Source: an uncultured Ruminococcus sp.
GTDB taxonomy: Bacteria > Bacillota > Clostridia > Oscillospirales > Acutalibacteraceae
Direction of reading: 5' to 3'
Length of the DNA stretch: 64,000 nt
Assembly (NCBI GenBank): GCA_958403905.1
Contig: CATXZD010000003.1
Coordinates: 124,001-188,000 of the forward strand
A program made the translations under genes and the position numbers. The notes under the pieces were generated by a model, which was not told where the DNA came from, did not search any database, and saw only the letters and a list, made by a program, of their open reading frames with translations. The number at the start of each line of letters is the position of its first letter. The stretch's first letter is position 1. Of this stretch, positions 41,586 to 50,880 are shown in pieces.

Positions 41586-42324
41586 AAGTGAACCTATCAG
41601 ACTTCAAAAGTTCATATCACAATGCGGCGTAGCCTCACGAAGAAAGGCAGAGGAGCTTATTTTGGGCGGTCATGTCAAGGTCAACGGCAAAACTGCAATT
41701 CTCGGCGATAAGGTAACAGCCGCTGACAAAGTGTTTGTAAAAGGAAAAAGGCTTGTTATGCCCAAAGCACACTACCGCTATATTATGCTCAACAAACCGA
41801 GGGGATTTATCACGACAATGAGTGATGACCGCGGCAGAAAATGTGTAGCAGAGCTTGTAAAAGATGTGGGCGAGAGGGTTTATCCCATCGGCAGGCTTGA
41901 TAAAGACTCCGAGGGAATGCTTGTTATGACAAACGACGGCGAATTGGCAAACAAGGTTATGCACCCGAAAAACGGAGTTTACAAAGTCTATCGTGTAACG
42001 GTGCGCCCGTCAATTGACGAGGAACAGCTGATTAAGCTTGAAACAGGAGTTGAGCTTGACGGCAGAAAGACTGCGCCTGCAAGGGTACATGTTCTGCACA
42101 AGGAACAGGGAAGAGTAGTTCTTGAAATGATGCTTCACGAGGGCAAAAACCGTGAAATCCGCAGAATGTGTGAAGCAGTCGGGCTTGAAGTTGCAAGACT
42201 GAAACGCACCCAAATAGGCTGTGTAAAAATGGGTATGCTAAAGCAGGGCGATTGGCGTGATCTTACGGAAATTGAGGTTAAAAAGCTTCTTGCAAACCCG
42301 ATTGTAAACGGAAAACCGATTTGA
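41578..42324 (+). CDS. rluB: Pseudouridine synthase, RsuA/RluB family
   Basis: A 248-residue protein with an N-terminal S4 RNA-binding domain (RLQKFISQCGVASRRKAEELI) and the catalytic motif GRLDKDSEGMLVMTNDG containing the essential Asp. The NREIRRM segment is typical. It would modify 23S (or 16S) rRNA. It overlaps the carboxypeptidase stop by eight bases. Confidence 0.93.
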   Translation: MAKSEPIRLQKFISQCGVASRRKAEELILGGHVKVNGKTAILGDKVTAADKVFVKGKRLVMPKAHYRYIMLNKPRGFITTMSDDRGRKCVAELVKDVGERVYPIGRLDKDSEGMLVMTNDGELANKVMHPKNGVYKVYRVTVRPSIDEEQLIKLETGVELDGRKTAPARVHVLHKEQGRVVLEMMLHEGKNREIRRMCEAVGLEVARLKRTQIGCVKMGMLKQGDWRDLTEIEVKKLLANPIVNGKPI

Positions 42325-42463
42325 TGTTTACAATTATTTTCTTTCTGCAAACAATCTTTATTTTCTGAAAGAAATTCAATCTAATATTTTTACAATATAT
42401 TTTATTATTTTTTATAATAAATATATAAACTGTTAAAATTTGAAAAAATGCATAGCTTTTTTC

Positions 42464-42492
42464 TTGTACTTTCGATTAATATAGGATATAAT
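42464..42492 (+). promoter_or_regulatory. Promoter of the carboxyltransferase operon
   Basis: TTGTAC (42464-42469), 17-base spacing and TATAAT (42487-42492), about 67 bases before the start. Confidence 0.55.
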
Positions 42493-42559
42493 GTAAAATG
42501 AAAAATTAGTATGCAGTATTGTATTACTGCGTATTCAATACATAGTATTGGAGGATGTT

Positions 42560-43876
42560 ATGATGAGTATTGAAAAAATCAATCAGGCAAAGGCCGAAAT
42601 TGCTTCTACTTCTGCTTATAAGACAATTACTGAGTTTTTTGACGCTGAAAGCTTTTGCGAAATTGATGCATTTGCAAAATCAGGCGAAGGCTTTGCAGAG
42701 GTTGTTGCAGGCTTCGGAACAGTTGAAGGTATGCCTGTTTATGCTTTTGCACAGAACAGCGATATCTGCGGCGGCGCAATGAGCAAGGCACAGGCTGCAA
42801 AGCTTAAAAAGCTTTATGACCTTGCACTCAAAACAGGTGCTCCCGTTGTTGGATTTTACGACAGCGTAGGCGGCAGACTTTCGCAGGGTACAGAGCTTTT
42901 GGCAGGCTGCGGCGAGGTTCTTAACAGTGCGGCTGTTCTTTCAGGCGTAGTTCCGCAGATTTCTGTAGTTTTAGGCACTTGTCTCGGAACTTCTGCACTC
43001 AACGCAGTTAGTGCAGACATAGTAATTATGAGTGAAAAAGCACAGCTTTCACTTTCTGTAACAGGCGAAAATTCAAGCGCTCAATACAACTGTGAAAACG
43101 GTATTGCCGCTATGGTTGCAAAGGATACTCAGGAAGCAATTGCAATGGCTAAAGAACTAATGCTCTATCTTCCTTCCAATAATTTAAATATGGCTCCTCA
43201 GTCATTTGAAGAAGCTCCTGTCGAAGACGGCTGCGGTTGTATCGTAGGCAAAACAGTTGACGGCAGCAACAAGGTTAAGCTTTACAATAATTATGGTAAA
43301 AACGCAAACATTCGCCTTGCTCGTCTTGGCGGACAGGTAGTAGGTATCGTTGCAACAAAGGGCGGTATGCTCGACTGCAAGTCCACTGCTAAGATTGCAA
43401 AATTTGTTCGTTTCTGCGACGCTTTCTCACTTCCCGTTATTTCATTTGTGAACTGTTCGGGATTTGAGTCAATCAAATCTGCTGCAAAGGCTGCTTCGGC
43501 TTATGCAGAGGCTACAACAGTTAAAATTTCTGTTATAACAGGCAAGGCTGTCGGCTCGGCATATATTGCACTTGCAGGTACAGGTGCAAATGCAGATGTT
43601 GTTTACGCACTTCCCGAAGCGGTAATTTCACCTGTTAATGTTGAGGCTGCTGCATTCATTATGGCACCCGAAGCAATGAAAGTTCCCGTTGAACAGCAAA
43701 GTGCAGTTGCCGAAAAGTTTGCAGAAGATAATCTGTCGGCTTTCAATGCTGCACAAAATGGCTATGTTGACGGAATTGTTGAGGAAGGTCAGCTTCGTCA
43801 GACTCTCATTTCTGCTCTCGATATGCTTTCAGGCAAGCGTGTTCCCACTCTCTCAAAGAAACATTCTACAATTTAA
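42560..43876 (+). CDS. Acyl-CoA carboxyltransferase subunit (12S/MmdA-like)
   Basis: About 438 residues from ATG 42560 after GGAGG. It has two crotonase-like halves: an N-terminal FAEVVAGFGTVEGMPVYAFAQ and DSVGGRLSQGTELLAG, and a C-terminal VISFVNCSGF and GSAYIALAGTGA. It resembles beta subunits of acyl-CoA carboxylases and methylmalonyl-CoA decarboxylases but is about 70-80 residues shorter than usual. It begins a three-gene unit with a biotin carrier and an OadA-like subunit, suggesting a biotin-dependent transcarboxylase or decarboxylase. Confidence 0.82.
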   Translation: MMSIEKINQAKAEIASTSAYKTITEFFDAESFCEIDAFAKSGEGFAEVVAGFGTVEGMPVYAFAQNSDICGGAMSKAQAAKLKKLYDLALKTGAPVVGFYDSVGGRLSQGTELLAGCGEVLNSAAVLSGVVPQISVVLGTCLGTSALNAVSADIVIMSEKAQLSLSVTGENSSAQYNCENGIAAMVAKDTQEAIAMAKELMLYLPSNNLNMAPQSFEEAPVEDGCGCIVGKTVDGSNKVKLYNNYGKNANIRLARLGGQVVGIVATKGGMLDCKSTAKIAKFVRFCDAFSLPVISFVNCSGFESIKSAAKAASAYAEATTVKISVITGKAVGSAYIALAGTGANADVVYALPEAVISPVNVEAAAFIMAPEAMKVPVEQQSAVAEKFAEDNLSAFNAAQNGYVDGIVEEGQLRQTLISALDMLSGKRVPTLSKKHSTI

Positions 43877-43963
43877 GATATATTTAATGTTGTTGCGAGC
43901 AATGCTCGCCGCTAAGATATTATTAATGACTTATAAACTTGTTAAAATAAAGGGGAAATTAAA

Positions 43964-44329
43964 ATGAAGAATTTAAGAATCACAGTAAACGGCACAGCTT
44001 ATGACGTTCAGGTTGAAGAACTCGGCGCTTCCTCCGCTTCGTCAGCACCGGCAGCTGCTCCCGCTGCAGCTCCTGCTCCCGCAGCAAAGCCCGAAGCTCC
44101 CGCCGGCGCAGCAGGCTCAATTGTTGTTAAGGCTCCTATGCCCGGTACTGTTGTAAACGTAGTAGTTTCCGCAGGTCAGGCTGTTAAAGCCGGCGATGAC
44201 CTCGTATTTATTGAAGCTATGAAGATGGAAACTCCCGTAAAGGCTCCTCAGGACGGCACTGTTGCTACTGTTGACGTTGCAAAGGGCGAGTCTGTTGACT
44301 CAGGTAAGGTTTTAGTAACTCTTAACTAA
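43964..44329 (+). CDS. Biotin carboxyl carrier protein
   Basis: A 121-residue protein with an Ala/Pro-rich linker (about residues 22-48) and a biotinyl domain with the lysine in EAMKMETPV. The N-terminal strand resembles the gamma/1.3S type carrier. It would shuttle carboxyl groups between the two neighbouring subunits. Confidence 0.93.
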   Translation: MKNLRITVNGTAYDVQVEELGASSASSAPAAAPAAAPAPAAKPEAPAGAAGSIVVKAPMPGTVVNVVVSAGQAVKAGDDLVFIEAMKMETPVKAPQDGTVATVDVAKGESVDSGKVLVTLN

Positions 44330-44359
44330 ATTTAGTAACTGACGAAAGGGATGTCCAAA

Positions 44360-45763
44360 ATGGCAAAGAAAATTAAAATTACCGAAACTGCCCTGCGTGA
44401 CGCTCATCAGTCACTTATTGCTACAAGAATGACAACAGAGGAAATGCTCCCTATTCTTGATAAGCTTGACAAAATCGGTTATTATTCACTTGAGTGTTGG
44501 GGCGGAGCAACATATGACTCGTGTCTTCGTTTCTTAAATGAAGACCCGTGGGAAAGACTCCGTACAATTAAGGACCATTGTCCTAACACAAAGCTCCAGA
44601 TGCTTTTCAGAGGTCAGAATATGCTCGGTTACCGTCACTATGCCGACGATTGTGTTGAATATCTTGTTCAGCGTTCAATCGCAAACGGCATTGACATTAT
44701 CCGTATTTTTGACGCTCTTAACGATATTAAGAACCTTAAGACAGCTATCAGGGCTGCCAAGAAGGAGGGCGGTCACGCTCAGGTTGCAATCAGCTACACA
44801 ACAGGTCCTGTTTTCACAGACGAGTATTATGTTGAGTATGCAAAGAGAATTGCAGACGCAGGCGCTGACTCAATCTGCATTAAGGATATGGCGGCTCTTT
44901 TAACACCTTCAAAAACAGAAAGTCTTGTTAAGGCTATCAAGAAAGCGCTTCCGGAAATGCCCTTACAGCTTCATACCCACTACACATCAGGTCTTGCGTC
45001 AATGTGTCTTTTAAAAGGCGTTGAAGCAGGTGCAGACGGTATTGATACTGCAATAAGCCCCCTTGCACTTGGTACATCGCATGCTCCCACAGAATCTATG
45101 GTAGCCGCATTACAGGGTACTGAATTTGACACTGGTCTTGATATTAAAGAGCTTGCGGAAATTCGTGCTTACTTTATGACGCTTCGTGAAAAGTATATTG
45201 AATCAGGTCTTCTTGACCCCAAGATGCTTGCAACAGACGCAAAGGCGCTTATCTATCAGGTTCCCGGCGGTATGCTTTCAAACCTCCTTTCACAGCTTAA
45301 GCAGGCTGGAAGAGAGGATGACCTTGATAAGGTATTAGAGGAAGTACCGAGAGTAAGAGAGGATTCGGGTTATCCGCCTCTTGTAACTCCCACATCACAG
45401 ATTGTCGGCACACAGGCAGTGTTCAATGTAATTACAGGCGAACGTTACAAAATGTGTACAAACGAGTTCAAAGGTCTTGTAGCTGGCGAATACGGAACAA
45501 CTCCTATGCCAATTGACCCCGAATTTCAGAAGAAGATTATCGGTGACAAAAAGGTTATTAACTGCCGCCCTGCCGATTTGCTTGAGCCTGAGCTTGATAA
45601 ACTCAGAAGTGAAATTTCTGAGTGGATGGAACATCCTGAGGACGTTCTTTCATACGCGCAGTTCCCGAAGGTGGCTCTCGACTTCTTTGAAAAAAGAAGA
45701 AATGCCAAGGCCGGCATTAACGGCGACAAGCTTGACAAAGAAAATATGGTTCACCCCGTTTAA
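44360..45763 (+). CDS. oadA: Oxaloacetate decarboxylase/pyruvate carboxyltransferase alpha subunit (OadA/5S)
   Basis: About 467 residues from ATG 44360, nine bases after AAAGGG. It has the TIM-barrel motifs TETALRDAHQSLIATRM, FRGQNMLGYRHYADD and LHTHYTSGLASM (metal and substrate binding) plus the C-terminal conserved PASTE-type region, but no biotin domain, which is supplied by the gene before it. No membrane beta subunit is nearby. Confidence 0.92.
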   Translation: MAKKIKITETALRDAHQSLIATRMTTEEMLPILDKLDKIGYYSLECWGGATYDSCLRFLNEDPWERLRTIKDHCPNTKLQMLFRGQNMLGYRHYADDCVEYLVQRSIANGIDIIRIFDALNDIKNLKTAIRAAKKEGGHAQVAISYTTGPVFTDEYYVEYAKRIADAGADSICIKDMAALLTPSKTESLVKAIKKALPEMPLQLHTHYTSGLASMCLLKGVEAGADGIDTAISPLALGTSHAPTESMVAALQGTEFDTGLDIKELAEIRAYFMTLREKYIESGLLDPKMLATDAKALIYQVPGGMLSNLLSQLKQAGREDDLDKVLEEVPRVREDSGYPPLVTPTSQIVGTQAVFNVITGERYKMCTNEFKGLVAGEYGTTPMPIDPEFQKKIIGDKKVINCRPADLLEPELDKLRSEISEWMEHPEDVLSYAQFPKVALDFFEKRRNAKAGINGDKLDKENMVHPV

Positions 45764-45777
45764 TATTTTAACAAATA

Positions 45778-45808
45778 AGCTCCTCCGATTTTTCGGAGGA
45801 GTGTTTTT
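45778..45808 (+). terminator. Intrinsic terminator after oadA
   Basis: CTCCTCCGA-TTTT-TCGGAGGAG followed by TGTTTTTG. Confidence 0.85.
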
Positions 45809-45909
45809 GTGTGTTCTGCAAGTATAAAAAATCATCTTCGGGTATTGATACATCAAAGATTTTATGATAATATAATATTGTGTAAATTTGTTTAACGAAA
45901 GGCCTTGTT

Positions 45910-46425
45910 ATGAAATATTGTAAAAAATGTAAGCATCTGCACAATGACAGCGATAAATTATGCACTGACTGCAAAAAACCTCTGTGTGAAATCACCGATA
46001 ATAATACTCCGGTATATTTAATGTCCGCAGGCGGTTTTGAACTGCAAAGAATAAAAACTGCTCTTGATGACAACGGAATCCCTTGTGACGGTGTTCGTCA
46101 GAAGTATACAACTTCAGCTGAAGCTGTAACAGGCTATGATTCATCATATCAGGATATTATTGTTCCGTATTCAGCTTATGAAGAGGCTTACGATGTGTGC
46201 GTTGGAATCGGCGCAATAAAAGTTGGAGAAGAAGAAATTCTTGAAGTTGAAGCTGCTCCTGTAAAGGACGGCACTAAAACCGCGACTGATGAATTTGAAG
46301 AAATGAGCAGTGCTAAACGCAGAATAGTACGCATTGTTTCTGCAATAATTCTTATCCTTATTTTTGCATTAGTAATATACGGAACAGACTTTATTACGGG
46401 TTTTATAAAAGGTCTTTTCTCATAA
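45910..46425 (+). CDS. Zinc-ribbon membrane protein, DUF2007-like
   Basis: A 171-residue protein with an N-terminal zinc ribbon (CKKCKHLHNDSDKLCTDC), a middle alpha/beta region (LMSAGGFELQRIKTALDDNGI) like DUF2007 signal-transducing domains, and a C-terminal membrane helix. Function unknown; it stands alone between the carboxylase unit and metY. Confidence 0.65.
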   Translation: MKYCKKCKHLHNDSDKLCTDCKKPLCEITDNNTPVYLMSAGGFELQRIKTALDDNGIPCDGVRQKYTTSAEAVTGYDSSYQDIIVPYSAYEEAYDVCVGIGAIKVGEEEILEVEAAPVKDGTKTATDEFEEMSSAKRRIVRIVSAIILILIFALVIYGTDFITGFIKGLFS

Positions 46426-46489
46426 AACTTTTATTCTGAAAACAATATTTTATTTAAAAATTTTTTATAAAAAATGGAGATAATACATT

Positions 46490-47761
46490 ATGAAAGTTGA
46501 AACAAAATGCCTGCATTCAGGCTATGAACCCAAAAACGGTGAGCCAAGACAGATTCCTGTTTATCAAAGCACCACGTTCAAATATGATACATCCGATGAG
46601 ATGGGTAAGCTTTTTGATCTTGAGGCTAGCGGCTATTTTTATACAAGACTGCAAAATCCTACAAATGATGCAGTAGCCGCAAAAATTGCCGATTTAGAGG
46701 GCGGCGTTGCAGGTATGCTCACATCAAGCGGTCAGGCCGCTAACTTTTTTGCATTGTTCAATATCTGCGAAACAGGCAGTCATATTGTAGCGTCATCATC
46801 AATTTACGGAGGTACGTTCAACCTTCTCGGTGTTACAATGAAGAAAATGGGTATTGAATGTACATTTGTCGATCAGAATCTTCCCGAAGAAGAGCTTGCA
46901 AAGGCTTTTAAGCCCAACACAAGAGCCGTTTTCGGTGAAACAATTACAAATCCTACTGTTTCGGTTTTTGATATTGAAAAATTTGCGCGCCTTGCACATT
47001 CTCACGGAGTTCCTCTTATTGTTGACAACACCTTTGCAACTCCTGTTAATTGCCGTCCGATTGAGTGGGGGGCAGATATCGTTACTCATTCTACTACAAA
47101 ATATATGGACGGCCATGCAGTCGGTGTCGGCGGCGCAATTGTTGACAGCGGTAACTTTGACTGGCTTGCTCACGCAGACAAGTATCCCGGACTTACTACG
47201 CCCGATGATTCCTATCACGGCATTGTTTATGCTGAAAAATTCGGAAAACTCGCATATATAACAAAGGCAACATCTCAGTTAATGCGTGACCTCGGTTCAA
47301 TCCAGTCACCGCAGAACGCTTTTTATCTTATGAACGGACTTGAGTCACTCCACGTAAGAATGCAGCGCCACTGTGAAAATGCGCTTGCTATTGCAAAATT
47401 TCTTAAATCAAACGATAAGGTTGCATGGGTTTCTTACCCGAATCTTGAAGGAGATAAGTATTACGACCTCGCTCAGAAGTATCTTCCCAACGGTTCGTGC
47501 GGTGTGCTTTCATTCGGAATAAAGGGCGGAAGAGAAAAGTCAATCAAGTTTATGGACAGCTTAAAGCTTGCTTCAATTGCAACTCACGTTGCCGATACAA
47601 AAACTTGTTTGCTGCATCCTGCAAGCCACACTCATCGTCAGATGACAGAGGAACAGCTTATTGAAGCAGGTGTTGCACCCGACCTTATTCGTTTGTCAGT
47701 CGGACTTGAAAACGTCGATGATTTAATTGACGATTTAAAGCAGGCTTTTGATAAAGTTTAA
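46490..47761 (+). CDS. metY: O-acetylhomoserine aminocarboxypropyltransferase (Cys/Met PLP enzyme)
   Basis: A 423-residue protein with the PLP-binding lysine in HSTTKYMDGHAVGVGG, the YTRLQNPTNDAV and SSGQAANFF motifs and the C-terminal RLSVGLENVDDLIDDL. Length and motifs fit O-acetylhomoserine sulfhydrylase; a methionine gamma-lyase cannot be excluded. It would make homocysteine from sulfide in the cytoplasm. Confidence 0.88.
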   Translation: MKVETKCLHSGYEPKNGEPRQIPVYQSTTFKYDTSDEMGKLFDLEASGYFYTRLQNPTNDAVAAKIADLEGGVAGMLTSSGQAANFFALFNICETGSHIVASSSIYGGTFNLLGVTMKKMGIECTFVDQNLPEEELAKAFKPNTRAVFGETITNPTVSVFDIEKFARLAHSHGVPLIVDNTFATPVNCRPIEWGADIVTHSTTKYMDGHAVGVGGAIVDSGNFDWLAHADKYPGLTTPDDSYHGIVYAEKFGKLAYITKATSQLMRDLGSIQSPQNAFYLMNGLESLHVRMQRHCENALAIAKFLKSNDKVAWVSYPNLEGDKYYDLAQKYLPNGSCGVLSFGIKGGREKSIKFMDSLKLASIATHVADTKTCLLHPASHTHRQMTEEQLIEAGVAPDLIRLSVGLENVDDLIDDLKQAFDKV

Positions 47762-47788
47762 GTTGATTAATTATACGGAGGGTACGTT

Positions 47789-48481
47789 ATGTCAGCTTAC
47801 GTTTCTGCTATAATTGTAGCAGCAGGCGGTTCAGTAAGAATGGGTATTGCGGACAGTAAGCAGTTTATTCCGCTTTTGTCCAGACCTGCAATTGAATACA
47901 CTCTGAAGGCTTTTCAGAATTGCTATCTTATAAAGGAAATTATTGTTGTATGCCGTGAACAGGATAAACAGCGTATTCAGTCTATAGTTGATGAAAACGG
48001 TTTTTCAAAGGTAAGCAGTCTTGTCCTCGGAGATGCGTCACGCGCTGAAAGCGTTCGCAACGGAGTTGTTGCGGCAAACGAAAAGGCAAAATTCTATGCT
48101 ATTCACGACGGCGCGCGTCCCTTGATTACTGTTGAAGAGATTGAGCGTGTTGTTGAGGCTGCATTTGAAACAGGTGCGGCTACTCTCGGAACTTCTGTAA
48201 CTGACACAATTAAGATAGTTGACGGCTTTAATAAGATTGAAAGTACTCCTTTGCGTTCACAGCTTCGTGCTGTTCAGACACCGCAGGTTTTTGAATGTGA
48301 GTTGTACAGATTCGCTCTTGAAAATGCAGGAGACAATGTAATAAACTTTACTGACGACTGTTCTCTTATTGAGACTATGGGCGGCGAAGTAGAGGTTGTA
48401 AAGGGCAATGTTGAGAACATAAAGTTGACTACTCCCATTGACATTGTAATTGCCGAAAGTATTTTAAAATCAAGAAAATAA
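47789..48481 (+). CDS. ispD: 2-C-methyl-D-erythritol 4-phosphate cytidylyltransferase
   Basis: A 230-residue protein with the nucleotide-binding start AIIVAAGGSVRMG, AIHDGARPL, and RAVQTPQVF. It makes CDP-ME in the MEP isoprenoid pathway. It is followed by ispF after 18 bases. GGAGG site. Confidence 0.95.
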   Translation: MSAYVSAIIVAAGGSVRMGIADSKQFIPLLSRPAIEYTLKAFQNCYLIKEIIVVCREQDKQRIQSIVDENGFSKVSSLVLGDASRAESVRNGVVAANEKAKFYAIHDGARPLITVEEIERVVEAAFETGAATLGTSVTDTIKIVDGFNKIESTPLRSQLRAVQTPQVFECELYRFALENAGDNVINFTDDCSLIETMGGEVEVVKGNVENIKLTTPIDIVIAESILKSRK

Positions 48482-48499
48482 TCTGTTCAGGTGGTAACT

Positions 48500-48967
48500 A
48501 TGCGAATCGGTCACGGATATGACGTGCATAAATTAACAGAAAACAGAAAACTTATCCTCGGCGGAGTTGAAATTCCGTTTGAACTCGGTTTGCTCGGACA
48601 TTCCGATGCAGATGTGCTTGTTCACGCAATTATGGACGCTTTGTTGGGAGCAGCCGCTTTGGGCGACATAGGAAAGCTTTTTCCCGACACAGACGATGCT
48701 TATAAAGGCGCAGACAGTATGTTCCTTTTAAAAGAGGTGTGCAGAGTACTTTGTGAAAACGGCTACAAAATAGTAAATATTGATTCAACATTGATTGCAC
48801 AAAAGCCAAAGCTTAAGGATTATATCTTCTCTATGAGAGAAAATATTTCGTCAGTCTGCAATATTGATATATCAGCCGTAAGCGTAAAGGCTACAACTGA
48901 AGAAAAGCTCGGCTTTACAGGAAGGCTTGAGGGCATTTCTGCCCACGCAGTTTGTCTGATTGATTGA
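48500..48967 (+). CDS. ispF: 2-C-methyl-D-erythritol 2,4-cyclodiphosphate synthase
   Basis: A 155-residue protein from ATG 48500 with the metal motif GHGYDVHKL, GLLGHSDADVLVHAIMDALLGAA and KATTEEKLGFTGR. It acts two steps after IspD in the MEP pathway. AGGTGG site; a GTG three codons upstream lies inside that site. Confidence 0.95.
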   Translation: MRIGHGYDVHKLTENRKLILGGVEIPFELGLLGHSDADVLVHAIMDALLGAAALGDIGKLFPDTDDAYKGADSMFLLKEVCRVLCENGYKIVNIDSTLIAQKPKLKDYIFSMRENISSVCNIDISAVSVKATTEEKLGFTGRLEGISAHAVCLID

Positions 48968-49045
48968 ATTTTCTTTCATTAATTATTATGTAAGGTAATA
49001 TAATTATTACTGACATACAATTATTATATCGGAGGTTTATAGAAA

Positions 49046-49558
49046 ATGAAAATTTGTCCAAAATGTAACACACAGCTTTCTGATGACGCAATGTTTTGCA
49101 CAAACTGCGGTGCTTCGTTTCAGAATCCTAATCCCAACTCGCAGCAGAATGTTTATCAGAACAACGCTCAGCAGGGTTATGCTCAGCCTGTACAGCCTGT
49201 TATAGATATTTATGACCATACAGCTGAGTTTGCTCCTGAGGATGTACACAATAATAAGCTTTTAGCGCTTCTTTGCTACATAATGGGTGTTGTCGGAGTT
49301 GTAGTTGCACTTCTTTCAAAGGCTTCTGACAATTCGCCATACCTTTCATTCCACATCAAGCAGGCTCTTAAACTTGTAATTACTCAAATGCTTATAGGTA
49401 TTATTACAGTTCTTCTTTGTTGGACTTGTATCGTTCCTTTTGCAGGAGCCGTTTGTTCTGTAATTATTTTAGTAGTTCAGATTATATGCTTCTTCCAGAC
49501 CTGTTCAAACAAGTCTGTTGAGGCTCCCATCATTCGCAGCCTTTCTTTCCTTAAATAA
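49046..49558 (+). CDS. Zinc-ribbon plus DUF4870-like membrane protein
   Basis: A 170-residue protein with an N-terminal zinc ribbon (CPKCNTQLSDDAMFCTNCGA), a Gln/Asn-rich linker and three membrane helices, with the DUF4870-like segment YIMGVVGVVVALLSK and LSFHIKQALKL. GGAGG site. Its terminator overlaps the ribosome site of the next gene. Confidence 0.75.
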   Translation: MKICPKCNTQLSDDAMFCTNCGASFQNPNPNSQQNVYQNNAQQGYAQPVQPVIDIYDHTAEFAPEDVHNNKLLALLCYIMGVVGVVVALLSKASDNSPYLSFHIKQALKLVITQMLIGIITVLLCWTCIVPFAGAVCSVIILVVQIICFFQTCSNKSVEAPIIRSLSFLK

Positions 49559-49578
49559 CAGGATAATTCATACAAATT

Positions 49579-49613
49579 ACACCTTGTTCATATTATTGAA
49601 CGAGGTGTTTTTT
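49579..49613 (+). terminator. Intrinsic terminator containing the next gene's ribosome site
   Basis: 12-base arms ACACCTTGTTCA and TGAACGAGGTGT (one T-G pair) with a six-base loop and six T. The GAGGTG in the right arm is the ribosome site for ATG 49614, so the structure both ends transcripts and can hide that site. Confidence 0.75.
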
Positions 49614-50762
49614 ATGTTTAAGAAGGTTATTATTTCAACTACGCTTTGTTTTGCGCTGATGCTTACGGTCGTGTTTCCCGTAAAAGTGAATGCTGTTTCT
49701 GACGAAAGCATAACGGCGCCGTCAGCCGTACTTATGGAAACGTCCACAGGCAAAATTCTTTATGAGAAAAATTCACACGAGCAGCGGCCCTGTGCCTCTG
49801 TAACAAAGGTAATGACATTGTTGCTTGTGTTTGAGGCAATAGACAGCGGAAAACTATCTCTTGACGACACAATAACAACTTCGGAGCATGCCGCGTCGAT
49901 GGGTGGCAGTGACATATGGCTTGAACCGGGCGAAACGATGAGTGCCGACGATATGATAAAAGCAACGGTTGTAGCTTCGGCAAATGATGCGGCGGTTGCT
50001 CTTGCAGAACATATAAGCGGCAGTGAAGATGCATTTGTCGAGCAGATGAACAAACGAGCTAAAGAACTAAAAATGAATGATACGGTGTTTAAAAACTGCA
50101 ATGGACTCGACGAGGACGGTCATGTTACATCTGCGTACGACGTGGCAGTTATGTCACGAGAGCTTATGAAACACGAAAAAATTTTTGATTATACGTCAAT
50201 TTGGCTTGATAATTTAAGAGACGGCAAAACACAAATTGTAAATACAAATAAGCTTTTGAAAACATATAACGGTATAACGGGACTTAAAACAGGCACAACA
50301 AATGATGCAGGGTGTTGTATGTCTGCGTCAGCAAAGAGGGGAGATGTTTCGCTTGTTGCAGTGGTTCTCGGCTGCAAAACAGGCAAGGAGAGATTTTCCG
50401 ATTCAGCAGCTCTGCTTGACTATGGATTTGCAAATATTTCTGTAAAGGAATTAAAATTGCCGGATGATATGCCGCTTGAACTTAAAGTTGACGGAGGAAT
50501 GGAAAACACTGTTAAGCTTAATTGCGAGAGTTCGTCTAAAGTTGTTGTAGATAAGGGAAAAAATGTTGAAATAAAAACATCAATAGATTTGCCCGAAAGT
50601 ATAACTGCTCCGGTAAAAGAAAATCAGAAGTTAGGAACACTTAATTACAGCATTGATAATAAGACGGTAAAGACGTGCGATATTACAGCTGGAAGCTCGG
50701 TGGAGGCTGTTTCTTTTGGTTTAGTACTTGGAGAAATTTTTAATTCTCTAATTTCATTATAA
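49614..50762 (+). CDS. dacF: D-alanyl-D-alanine carboxypeptidase (second DacF-type gene)
   Basis: A 382-residue protein with a signal peptide, SVTK near 62-65, SAN near 122-124 and LKTGTT. It has the S11 catalytic domain and a C-terminal beta domain (about 285-360) and ends in a hydrophobic segment that may be an amphipathic anchor. A paralogue lies at 40452-41585. Confidence 0.93.
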   Translation: MFKKVIISTTLCFALMLTVVFPVKVNAVSDESITAPSAVLMETSTGKILYEKNSHEQRPCASVTKVMTLLLVFEAIDSGKLSLDDTITTSEHAASMGGSDIWLEPGETMSADDMIKATVVASANDAAVALAEHISGSEDAFVEQMNKRAKELKMNDTVFKNCNGLDEDGHVTSAYDVAVMSRELMKHEKIFDYTSIWLDNLRDGKTQIVNTNKLLKTYNGITGLKTGTTNDAGCCMSASAKRGDVSLVAVVLGCKTGKERFSDSAALLDYGFANISVKELKLPDDMPLELKVDGGMENTVKLNCESSSKVVVDKGKNVEIKTSIDLPESITAPVKENQKLGTLNYSIDNKTVKTCDITAGSSVEAVSFGLVLGEIFNSLISL

Positions 50763-50779
50763 AAATTGACAAATTAACC

Positions 50780-50808
50780 TTGCAAAAATACTTGTGTTAT
50801 AGTATAAT
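50780..50808 (+). promoter_or_regulatory. Promoter of pgi
   Basis: TTGCAA (50780-50785), 17-base spacing and TATAAT (50803-50808), about 70 bases upstream of pgi. Confidence 0.6.
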
Positions 50809-50880
50809 AAAACAACAAAGGTACTTATATCGGAGGATCAAATTCTATTATTCCGAATAAGAATTTTGGAGGAATTGTAA

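Noticed and set aside
46425..46490. Possible SAM or T-box riboswitch before metY
   Set aside because: The 65-base AT-rich gap shows no conserved riboswitch core or terminator/antiterminator pair.
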